A stretch of DNA of 7,965 bases from assembly GCA_913020705.1 (NCBI GenBank), contig CAJWBY010000184.1:1-7965 (forward strand), in the 5' to 3' direction. A program made the translations under genes and the position numbers. A model generated the notes under the pieces. That model had not been told where the DNA came from, searched no databases, and was given only the letters and a program-made list of their open reading frames with translations. The DNA comes from an uncultured Colwellia sp. Lineage in GTDB: Bacteria; Pseudomonadota; Gammaproteobacteria; Enterobacterales; Alteromonadaceae. Shown piece after piece: positions 1 to 5,308 of this stretch. Position 1 is the stretch's first letter. The number at the start of each line of letters is the position of its first letter.

Positions 1-295
1 GGCTCTGCTAAAATTGGCTGAATTTAGTCAGGCTCACCTTTATGTCTGAGTTGAAGTTTCGTGGGGATCCCTCAGGAGCAATACCCTTTACCTAGTAAGT
101 TGTCGTTTTTATTTCGCGAATTGCTTTATGAATTTTTTAACCTTTAAACAAAAGCCATTAATAAATATTCACGATATTATTGTGATTAGTCATTATTGTT
201 GTCTCAGCTAAGCCAACTTCTGTGAAAATTTTTAAGATGTTTGCGCTCATTAAATTTCTGTAAAATTAATCTTGAAGCTTTCAGGAAAAAAGCTG
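1..295. other. Non-coding left edge, no convincing gene
   Basis: I find no supportable gene in this AT-rich stretch. A short open frame at positions 2-49 (plus) runs off the left edge and could be the last 15 codons of an upstream gene, but nothing in it is recognisable. On the minus strand about 27 codons stay open between stops around positions 10-95, without a start that carries a ribosome site. Positions 46-50 and 71-75 form CTGAG/CTCAG arms around a GGGATCCC palindrome (64-71). Positions 276-281 and 289-294 (AGCTTT/AAAGCT) could form a weak hairpin just before the promoter that follows. Confidence 0.5.
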
Positions 296-324
296 TTGAC
301 ATAAGGACTATATATCCTTTTAAT
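296..324 (+). promoter_or_regulatory. Sigma-70 promoter of the small secreted protein gene
   Basis: A perfect -35 box TTGACA (296-301) is followed after exactly 17 bp by TTTAAT (319-324), which matches five of six bases of the -10 consensus. Transcription would start near 331 and leave a leader of about 54 nt before the ATG at 385. This is the best sigma-70 promoter in the window and suggests strong or tightly repressed expression. Confidence 0.75.
303..319. repeat. Inverted repeat between -35 and -10, operator-like
   Basis: AAGGA (303-307) and TCCTT (315-319) are perfect inverted repeats separated by the 7-bp AT core CTATATA. The repeat lies in the spacer of the strong promoter and touches the first base of the -10 box. 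A symmetrical site in that place is typical of a repressor operator, but I do not recognise the regulator and the arms are only 5 bp. Confidence 0.35.
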
Positions 325-384
325 AGTCATTGAACAACACAAATGCATCTACTTCGTTAACTAAAAATCAATTTGGAGAGTTTT

Positions 385-660
385 ATGAAAAAAATAATAT
401 TTTGCGCTGCGCTTCTCGTTTCGGCGGCGTTTAGCACGGTTGCCTTTGCAGATCCTGGTGGTAAATGGGTTCTTACAAGTGCCCATTCACTAGATGACGA
501 TACCGGCTGGGCTGAACTTCAGCAATGCCGCTATACCAAAGCAGGTAAAACACCGCTGAACGTAGACATATATACTGTTTGGGTCGGTTTATTAGGTTGT
601 AAATTTGATATAGGTGTTAGGGTTAACAAGGCATTCTTAAAGGATATGGGAGCGTATTAA
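385..660 (+). CDS. Small secreted protein of unknown function (91 aa)
   Basis: I do not recognise this family. The first roughly 22 residues are a typical Sec signal peptide: two lysines after the Met, a hydrophobic stretch rich in Ala, Leu and Val, and a cleavage site after AFA before DPGGKW. The mature protein is about 69 residues with exactly two cysteines, in QQCRYT and LLGCKF, about 25 residues apart. These could form one disulfide in the periplasm or outside the cell. There is no lipobox and no second membrane segment. I chose the ATG at 385 because GGAG (375-378) lies 6 nt before it. The in-frame TTG at 373 overlaps that ribosome site and would add residues before the signal peptide. 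The gene stands alone behind a near-consensus promoter. Inverted repeats follow it, and the first arm lies in its last codons. Confidence 0.75.
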   Translation: MKKIIFCAALLVSAAFSTVAFADPGGKWVLTSAHSLDDDTGWAELQQCRYTKAGKTPLNVDIYTVWVGLLGCKFDIGVRVNKAFLKDMGAY

Positions 661-748
661 TTTAGCACAACTGGTATGAACTGGTTCTATGAAGCCACTT
701 GAGTGGGCACTTATTTAATATCGCCCACTCAACTAAACGCGCTCCCAT
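646..748. repeat. Nested inverted repeats after the secreted protein gene
   Basis: An outer perfect 9-bp inverted repeat, ATGGGAGCG (646-654) and CGCTCCCAT (740-748), encloses an inner perfect 10-bp hairpin, TTGAGTGGGC (699-708) and GCCCACTCAA (723-732), with a 14-nt AT-rich loop. Between the first arms is a short direct repeat, AACTGG twice (670-675, 680-685). The left outer arm overlaps the last codons of the 91-aa gene, and the right one stops 10 bp short of the transposase stop codon. There is no T-run after the stem on either strand, so it is not a standard terminator. It may be a REP-like target of the neighbouring transposase or an mRNA 3'-end structure. Confidence 0.6.
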
Positions 749-757
749 GACTTGTGA

Positions 758-1500
758 TTAGACAGAAATAATTAGAGCCCGAGTGTTATTTATTGCCATA
801 TCATGCTTTATCTCTCTTTTTGGCCTGCCTGTTTTTCTTGCTAATACCCTTTGTTTTGTTAACTGTTCTATACCATTAGCAAAGTGCTCATTACCTAACG
901 CCTGCCCTTTGTTAATGCTACTTCGTATCGCCGCTGCAATAATATTACCGTTTATACGTGATTTAAACAGCTCTCTATAGCTTTCTTGCCTTTGTTCTTC
1001 GGTTGCTGCCAATGACAGATAGTGTGCATGCGGCATGTGTAGATCACTTTCCCCCCCCCTAAAGCATGGCAGTTATCGCTTGACCAGCTATATTGGCTTG
1101 GTTCTTCCACCATATCAGCTCTTACAGGGTTTAGCTCTATATAGCGCTGAACAGTTAATAAGTATTGTTCGCTTTGAACTAGGCATGATTTAAACCTAGC
1201 CCCACATAGGGTGCCTGCTCTGCCATAGGTGTAATTGTAATACCCAAAGTACATTCTACCCAATGATTGCATCATTTTGCTAATGGATAATTCTTTATTG
1301 GGTGTACAAACTAAATGAATATGATTAGTCAACAACACCCAAGCATGTATACAGACGTCATACTTAACTGAAAAGTCTTTTAACTAATTTAAGTAGGCTT
1401 TCATACCCTCTTCTGAGCCAAAACATATTTGTCGATTATTGTCCCTTTGGATAATATGCTGAGGTACACCTATAGGAGAAACGCGCGCAGGCCTTGCCAT
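758..1500 (-). pseudogene. Broken REP-associated tyrosine transposase (Y1/HUH family)
   Basis: Read in three pieces, this is one Y1 transposase of about 240 residues. It starts at the ATG at 1500 with MARPARVSPIGVPQHIIQRD, the usual N-terminus of the family. An in-frame TAG at 1386-1384 interrupts it where relatives usually have a Trp (YLN-W-LKDFS). The frame then continues through the HUH metal-binding motif HIH (1323-1315), the RFKSCLVQSEQYLL segment and RYIELNPVRA. At nine consecutive G (minus strand, 1059-1051) the frame is lost. The remaining C-terminal part (MPHAHYLSLAATEEQRQESY, RELFKSRI, GRPKRE) is in a different frame down to the TAA at 758. The family cuts and rejoins single-stranded DNA, often at REP palindromes. 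With two independent lesions it should be inactive unless supplied in trans. Confidence 0.88.
767..786 (-). repeat. Left terminal inverted repeat of the transposase remnant
   Basis: The minus-strand sequence ACACTCGGGCTCTAATTATT matches the plus-strand copy at 1545-1564 in 17 of 20 positions. It lies within the final codons of the broken transposase (the residues TRALII). Confidence 0.6.
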
Positions 1501-1544
1501 TGATATAGCCTAATTTTCTAAAAACCTTAGTGCATCATTTAATT

Positions 1545-1564
1545 ACACTCTGGCCCCAATTATT
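1545..1564 (+). repeat. Right terminal inverted repeat of the transposase remnant
   Basis: The sequence ACACTCTGGCCCCAATTATT lies 45 bp upstream of the transposase start codon. It resembles the 'acactctgaccccaatt' sequence that I recall flanking many gammaproteobacterial Y1 transposase genes. Confidence 0.6.
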
Positions 1565-1727
1565 CAATATTGTACAAAATTCGTCCGGATAAAGACGGTA
1601 GCAACGTAACTTGTAACTTAGCACACTCACGTTAAGTTGACTGACCATGATCCAAGTTATTAGGTAAGTTATAATTTTACTTATGAGACTAGTAAGGTAA
1701 ACTACTTTAGTGCACGACTAAACACTT

Positions 1728-1746
1728 CAGTCGATAAAATCGATTG
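1728..1746. repeat. Inverted repeat in the sodC leader region
   Basis: CAGTCGAT and ATCGATTG form an 8-bp inverted repeat with one G-T pair around a 3-nt AAA centre, about 50 bp before the sodC start. It could be a regulator site or a small hairpin in the mRNA leader. The rest of the 1565-1793 gap shows only a -10-like TATAAT (1670-1675) without a matching -35, so the sodC promoter is not resolved. Confidence 0.35.
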
Positions 1747-1793
1747 ATGAGTAGCTTTCTAAATGTTCATAAATTTAAATTGAGGATAATTTC

Positions 1794-2306
1794 ATGATAA
1801 ATAAACTTCTACTTTCCACTTTATTTTTAGCCTCCGCTGGAGTGAGTGCGTCTAATATTTCAATTGAGATGATAAACTTAGACTCTGGTAAGAATGTTGG
1901 CTCTATATTAGCTGAACAAAATAAATATGGTGTTGTTTTTACACCCAATGTATCAGGATTACCGCAAGGTTTACATGGTTTTCATATTCACGAAAATAGC
2001 TCATGTGATACGGCAGAAAAAAATGGGAAAAACATTGCAGGCGGAGCAGCTGGAAGTCACTATGATCCAATGAAAACCGCTCAACATGGTTTTTCCTGGT
2101 CTAATAATAATCATCTAGGTGATTTACCACCGCTTTATGTAGATATGACTGGTGATGCCGTACAACCAGTATTAGCGCCTCGAGTTAAACTGTCTGATCT
2201 ATCTGGTCGTGCGTTAATGATACATGCTGGTAGCGATAATCATTCCGATCATCCAAAAGCGTTAGGAGGCGGAGGTGCGCGCTTAGTTTGTGGTGTAATT
2301 AAATAA
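1794..2306 (+). CDS. sodC: Periplasmic Cu/Zn superoxide dismutase
   Basis: SodC converts superoxide to oxygen and hydrogen peroxide in the periplasm. The protein has 170 residues, the normal length. Residues 1-19 are a Sec signal peptide, probably cut after VSA. All metal ligands are visible. Copper is bound by H64 and H66 (GFHIHE), H89 (AGSHYDP) and H144 ([10 protein letters not shown]). Zinc is bound by bridging H89, H98, H107 and D110 (HLGDLPP). C71 and C166 should form the conserved disulfide, and R163 in [12 protein letters not shown] is the substrate-guiding arginine. GAGGA (1782-1786) lies 7 nt before the ATG. The gene appears monocistronic: 268 bp separate it from the next gene, and no clear terminator hairpin is visible. 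The protein looks intact and functional. Confidence 0.97.
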   Translation: MINKLLLSTLFLASAGVSASNISIEMINLDSGKNVGSILAEQNKYGVVFTPNVSGLPQGLHGFHIHENSSCDTAEKNGKNIAGGAAGSHYDPMKTAQHGFSWSNNNHLGDLPPLYVDMTGDAVQPVLAPRVKLSDLSGRALMIHAGSDNHSDHPKALGGGGARLVCGVIK

Positions 2307-2365
2307 TATAACAGGCCCATTTATAGCACGCGGTATTGTCAACTTATCGAGTGTGTTTTTTCGGT

Positions 2366-2406
2366 TTGGTCTGTATAGTAATAAACATATTATGTAAGCG
2401 CTAACA
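2366..2406 (+). promoter_or_regulatory. Possible promoter with LacI/GalR-type operator
   Basis: TGTAAGCGCTAACA (2393-2406) is a 14-bp palindrome with one mismatched pair around a central GC. This is the form typical of LacI/GalR-family operators. It abuts a -10-like TATTAT (2388-2393) that lies 16 bp after a poor -35 (TTGGTC, 2366-2371). If real, it would control the DUF1499 lipoprotein gene about 170 bp downstream. No LacI-type regulator gene is in the window. The rest of this 268-bp gap holds a GCTAGCTAGC palindrome (2475-2484) and a small hairpin CTAGC/GCTAG (2532-2546). Confidence 0.3.
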
Positions 2407-2574
2407 GTGTCTTATACCTTCTTTAGGCTAAACAAAAAATATTTACAAATTTATTGAGGTATGCAAACCAAGATGCTAGCTAGCTTGATACTGCAATAAG
2501 CATGGCCTCTATTGTCTCTGTTGCTGCCCTGCTAGCCTTTAGCTAGAACGTTATAATATTAAGGAACATGAGCA

Positions 2575-3054
2575 ATGAATAAACAAGTTCGGTTTCTTCT
2601 TACACATTTACTGCTTTTAACAGGATGTACATCAGTAGCACCTAAATTGGGTATTGAAAATGGCCAACTAACCGAATGTTCTGCAACACCAAATTGTATT
2701 AATAGTCAGATAAAAGATGAAAAACATTATATCGAGCCTCTCCTTAGCAACGCTAGCGCATTGGATATTAAAAAGCATACCTTAAGAATTCTTAATGAAT
2801 TTAAAAGATCAAAGATCGTTATGACTGAAGATAATTATATTAGGGCTGAGTTTACTTCAATTGTATTTCGCTTTGTTGATGATGTAGAGTTTTATTTCCC
2901 TACTACTACAACATCAAAAGAAATAACCATACATATTCGATCAGCTTCAAGAGTTGGCCATTCAGATTTTGGTGTTAACCGAAAACGTATCGAACAGATA
3001 CGCAATAAATTCAAGGCAATTAATAAAAATAGCTTAAGGGATCAGTTCACCTGA
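2575..3054 (+). CDS. DUF1499-family lipoprotein
   Basis: The N-terminus is a lipoprotein signal peptide ending in the lipobox LTGC, with the lipidated cysteine at residue 18. The mature protein should therefore be anchored to a membrane facing the periplasm. The rest matches DUF1499: a cysteine-containing PNCINSQ motif (39-45), AEFTSIVFRFVDDVEFYF (91-108) and the family hallmark IRSASRVGHSDFGVNRKRIE (121-140). The family's biochemical function is not known to me. The length of 159 residues is normal. I chose the ATG at 2575, with AAGGAA (2561-2566) 8 nt before it. An ATG at 2568 is out of frame and stops after four codons. Its last 13 bp overlap the 3' end of rlmF on the other strand. Confidence 0.88.
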   Translation: MNKQVRFLLTHLLLLTGCTSVAPKLGIENGQLTECSATPNCINSQIKDEKHYIEPLLSNASALDIKKHTLRILNEFKRSKIVMTEDNYIRAEFTSIVFRFVDDVEFYFPTTTTSKEITIHIRSASRVGHSDFGVNRKRIEQIRNKFKAINKNSLRDQFT

Positions 3055-4022
3055 TTTGAAAAAGTCCACGCCACTATTCGTGTAACTTTATTACCCTGCA
3101 CCATTTCTATTTCACGAACCTCAGTAGTGCCTAGTTTACGAAGTAACTTAATTGCAGGTTTTACATTTTCAAATTTGGATACCAAGCTGGTAAACCAACG
3201 GCATTGCGTCGAAAAAGTTTTACTTTCTTTGAACATTTTTTTAAGAAACAGGTGCTCGCCGCCTTTACACCATAACTCTGCGCCTATACCTCCAAAGTTT
3301 AAGCTCGGTTTTGATTTATTATGCTTAGTGCTTAATTGCTCGCCTCGATTGCGAGCTAGATTATCGACTTTACGCTGGCTGCCTTTGAGGGCTTCTTCTA
3401 GAGAGTCATGAAATGGCGGATTGCAGACACTAACGTCAAAAAACTCACCTTCTTGTATAATGCCGTCAAAGATATGATTTTTATCGCGTTGGCTTCGCAG
3501 TGTGATGCGACCTTTTAGCTGAGGATTATTGGCTATAATCGAAGATACATTCTCAAGCGAGAGTGAATTAATATCACTCGCAACACTTTGCCAACCATAT
3601 ATCTGAGCAGCCAATAACGAATAAATTCCATTGGCGCCTGTGCCTATATCTAATAGCTTTATTTTTGACGGCTCATTAACTAGGTTCACACTAGGTTCGC
3701 CAATGTTCAGTAATTCAGCAATGTAATGAATGTAGTCAACCCTGCCCGGGATCGGCGGGCAAAGCGCAGCTTCTGGAATATCCCAATGGCGAATGTCGTA
3801 ATGATGTTTTAATAAAGCTGCATTGAGAGCTTTTACAGCAAATGGTTCTGCAAAATCTATAGACAATTTGCCATGCTCATTTGTTTTCACGTAAGGTCTA
3901 AGTGCCGAATAACATTTTACGAGGGCAAGAAAGTCATAGCCATCCCGATGAATATTCCTCGAATGCAGGCCTTTACTACTAGATTTATTTAGGGGGTTTT
4001 TACTTCGATGTGATGTGATCAC
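3042..4022 (-). CDS. rlmF: 23S rRNA (adenine-1618-N6)-methyltransferase
   Basis: RlmF (formerly YbiN) transfers a methyl group from S-adenosylmethionine to N6 of A1618 in 23S rRNA. The 326-residue protein shows the family from end to end. LHSRNIHRDGYDF (19-31) and SIDFAEPFAVKALNAALL (54-71) form the N-terminal signature. HWDIP and LCPPIPGRVDYIHY (88-100) follow, then the SAM-binding motif I LLDIGTGANGIY (123-134) and the catalytic NPPF (201-204). It is slightly longer than the E. coli protein, with a Ser/Lys-rich N-terminus. The start is a GTG at 4022. The frame upstream hits a stop without any ATG, and the only internal Met is at residue 263. No good ribosome site precedes the GTG. The gene is convergent with and overlaps the DUF1499 gene by 13 bp. 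Confidence 0.93.
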   Translation of the reverse strand: MITSHRSKNPLNKSSSKGLHSRNIHRDGYDFLALVKCYSALRPYVKTNEHGKLSIDFAEPFAVKALNAALLKHHYDIRHWDIPEAALCPPIPGRVDYIHYIAELLNIGEPSVNLVNEPSKIKLLDIGTGANGIYSLLAAQIYGWQSVASDINSLSLENVSSIIANNPQLKGRITLRSQRDKNHIFDGIIQEGEFFDVSVCNPPFHDSLEEALKGSQRKVDNLARNRGEQLSTKHNKSKPSLNFGGIGAELWCKGGEHLFLKKMFKESKTFSTQCRWFTSLVSKFENVKPAIKLLRKLGTTEVREIEMVQGNKVTRIVAWTFSNQVN

Positions 4023-4168
4023 AGTAGTGTCTGAATTTTAATCGCCAATATCTTCATAGGCATAATTATATCTAATTCGCTCTGTTTAAACTCAGATTGT
4101 GTGTTTAAAGGACAGCAGGGTAATTTACGTACTTTTTATGTGCTAGATTGAAGATGAAATAAAAAGGA

Positions 4169-4351
4169 TCATGCTTTTACATTAATATTATTACCAACAT
4201 TAGCCTGAGGTTGAGGAACAGATTGAATCAACTGAACCGCTGCTTGCCCTTGTGCCTTAATATTATCATTCGCTAATTTTACCACTGCGACTTCAAGTGC
4301 GGCATCTGTACGTTGATTAGCCATACTCGTTGAAACATGCGCTATATTCAT
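4169..4351 (-). CDS. YjfB-family putative motility protein (60 aa)
   Basis: This short protein starts MNIAHVSTSMANQRTDAALE and continues with an amphipathic helix (VAVVKLANDNIKAQGQAAVQ, residues 21-40). A LIQSVP segment and a Pro/Asn-rich tail follow. This is the layout of the YjfB family (Pfam 'putative motility protein'), small proteins often found in flagellated bacteria whose molecular role is not settled. There is no signal peptide and no cysteine. AAAGGAT lies about 8 nt before the ATG. A sigma-28-type promoter at 4393-4419 gives independent support for membership in the flagellar regulon. The gene lies 77 bp downstream of the HU-like gene on the same strand, but its own promoter fits in that gap. 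Confidence 0.75.
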   Translation of the reverse strand: MNIAHVSTSMANQRTDAALEVAVVKLANDNIKAQGQAAVQLIQSVPQPQANVGNNINVKA

Positions 4352-4392
4352 CTTTATTATCCTTTAAATTTAGATGCTAAGTTGCAAGCTAG

Positions 4393-4419
4393 ATATCGAC
4401 AAAATCCTAACTTACTTTA
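4393..4419 (-). promoter_or_regulatory. Sigma-28 (FliA) promoter of the yjfB-like gene
   Basis: On the minus strand TAAAGTAA (4419-4412), an 11-bp spacer and GTCGATAT (4400-4393) match the FliA consensus TAAAGTTT-N11-GCCGATAA in 12 of 16 positions with exact spacing. The core TAAA-N15-G.CGAT is intact. Transcription would start about 34 nt before the ATG at 4351. The placement between the HU-like stop codon and the YjfB ribosome site, and the known motility association of YjfB, make a chance match unlikely. Confidence 0.75.
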
Positions 4420-4428
4420 ACTTAATAT

Positions 4429-4788
4429 TTACTCTTTTATTTTATCAAGGTTATTCAAACTTTGATTACCTACTTTAGAAGGCTTAAAGCGCAGGCACTT
4501 CTTGGCGGGCATTGCTTCCATTTCACCCGTTCTTGGGTTTCCCAGTCTGGCCGGTTGCTTTTCTACATAAAACTGTCCGAGACCTTGCAATCTAACAACA
4601 TCATCTTCTCGTAAAGATTTTATAACTTCTTTTTTAAAAGATTTAATAACTTGAAACACTTGTTGCTGATCCATGTGCAGATCTTTGGCAATCGTTTTGG
4701 CTAAACCCCGGTCACTCTGAGCAATAGATTGAGCTGTTAATAAACATAACGATAAAGAGATTAGGGCTAATTTCACTGTCTTTTCCAT
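4429..4788 (-). CDS. HU/IHF-fold DNA-binding protein with signal peptide
   Basis: Residues 25-111 look like a complete HU subunit: the N-terminal helices (SDRGLAKTIAKDLHMDQQQV), the turn VVRLQGLGQFYVEKQPA (64-80), and the DNA-binding arm with NPRTGE (84-89) and the conserved PA and F. Unusually, residues 1-23 form a signal peptide: charged start, hydrophobic LALISLSLCLLTA, and a cleavage site after SIA. The mature 96-residue protein would therefore be exported. C16 is not in a lipobox. The ATG at 4788 lacks a clear ribosome site. A GTG at 4776 (Val5) has GGA 7 nt upstream and would begin MKLALISL, an even more typical signal peptide. A TATAAT (minus strand, 4810-4805) lies upstream without a good -35. 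Either start keeps the signal. Cytoplasmic retention cannot be excluded. Confidence 0.82.
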   Translation of the reverse strand: MEKTVKLALISLSLCLLTAQSIAQSDRGLAKTIAKDLHMDQQQVFQVIKSFKKEVIKSLREDDVVRLQGLGQFYVEKQPARLGNPRTGEMEAMPAKKCLRFKPSKVGNQSLNNLDKIKE

Positions 4789-4885
4789 TATTAATAGTTT
4801 CAGAATTATAGCTTTTTCGTGTAATGAACACTTAATATATAGTCTGGAAATTTTACAATGGGACTAATTAAGTGGTTGTTGTAAT

Positions 4886-4912
4886 TAAAGTTATTAAATT
4901 TTGTGCCGCTAC
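4886..4912 (+). promoter_or_regulatory. Sigma-28 (FliA) promoter of the 72-aa gene
   Basis: TAAAGTTA (4886-4893), an 11-bp spacer and GCCGCTAC (4905-4912) match TAAAGTTT-N11-GCCGATAA in 13 of 16 positions with exact spacing. Transcription would begin near 4919, leaving about 25 nt with the GGAG ribosome site at 4933-4936 before the ATG at 4944. It is the second such promoter within about 500 bp. Confidence 0.72.
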
Positions 4913-4943
4913 CCAATTAAAGCTTATACGATGGAGATTATTG

Positions 4944-5162
4944 ATGATTGAGACTTTAAAAGATTATAAAGCTACTACTTTAACGGCAAGCACTCCTAAA
5001 AGCGTCATTCGCTTTAATCCTATTTCTGATGAAGATAAGACTGCACATCAACGAGAACGTCGTTTTGCGCCAACACGCAGACGCGCGGATCAACCTGAAG
5101 AACCGATTGAAAGAAGAACGTCTTCTGATCGTCGCCGCCACTCATTTAGTAGTAAAGCCTAA
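4944..5162 (+). CDS. Small arginine-rich protein, probable motility regulon (72 aa)
   Basis: I do not recognise a named family. The 72-residue protein has an ordinary N-terminal half (MIETLKDYKATTLTASTPKS) and a strongly basic, probably disordered C-terminal half. That half has repeated double arginines: RERR (37-40), TRRR (44-47), ERR (56-58) and DRRR (62-65). There is no signal peptide, membrane segment or cysteine. I chose the ATG at 4944 because GGAG (4933-4936) lies 7 nt before it. The frame stays open upstream to a GTG at 4872, but that longer version would include the sigma-28-type promoter at 4886-4912 and lacks a ribosome site. The promoter suggests expression with late flagellar genes. 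The basic tail might bind nucleic acid or acidic membrane lipid, but this is speculation. Confidence 0.7.
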   Translation: MIETLKDYKATTLTASTPKSVIRFNPISDEDKTAHQRERRFAPTRRRADQPEEPIERRTSSDRRRHSFSSKA

Positions 5163-5308
5163 CGCTGTCGATATTATTTGAATCTGCCATAAATTGCTAA
5201 TTAACAAGTAAGATAAATGTATTCCGCTAATACTTTAGTGTTTGTATAAGGTAAGATAGATACCAGACGGGCAAATACAGTCCTATAATATTTTAGTTAG
5301 GGTTATAA

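Larger units (their letters stand above)
767..1564 (-). mobile_element. Remnant of a REP-associated (IS200/Y1-type) element
   Basis: The element is defined by a dead Y1/HUH transposase gene flanked by inverted copies of one 20-bp sequence. Positions 1545-1564 (plus) and 767-786 (minus) share 17 of 20 bases, and similarity fades inward. The left copy lies inside the last codons of the transposase frame. This matches my recollection that intact relatives end in a peptide encoded by the repeat, often containing LTPI. No target-site duplication is obvious, as expected for Y1 transposases, which move single strands without duplicating the target. The true boundaries could lie a few bases outside these repeats. 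Confidence 0.6.

Noticed and set aside
2..49. C-terminal end of an upstream gene running off the left edge
   Set aside because: Fifteen codons with no recognisable motif are too few to support a gene call.
373..384. TTG start for the small secreted protein
   Set aside because: The TTG overlaps the GGAG ribosome site that serves the ATG at 385.
699..732. Rho-independent terminator for the 91-aa gene
   Set aside because: The stem is strong, but there is no T-run after it on either strand, so I list it as an inverted repeat only.
783..980. Plus-strand open frame of 65 codons with hydrophobic residues
   Set aside because: It is antisense to the transposase remnant, has no ribosome site and shows no recognisable family.
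1730..1737. GTCGATAA upstream of sodC, resembling a sigma-28 -10 box
   Set aside because: No TAAA lies 15 bp upstream. The sequence there is TGCA, so the required -35 is missing.
2461..2499. Twelve-codon open frame that could be a leader peptide before the DUF1499 gene
   Set aside because: The GAGG is only 2 nt from the ATG, and no regulatory codon run or attenuator hairpin follows.
4009..4023. TGTGATGTGATCACA at the rlmF start, resembling a CRP site
   Set aside because: The TGTGA and TCACA half-sites are 5 or 0 bp apart, not the 6 bp that CRP needs, and the site covers the GTG start codon.
4872..4943. Upstream extension of the 72-aa gene to a GTG at 4872
   Set aside because: It has no ribosome site and would contain the sigma-28-type promoter. 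The ATG at 4944 has a well-spaced GGAG.
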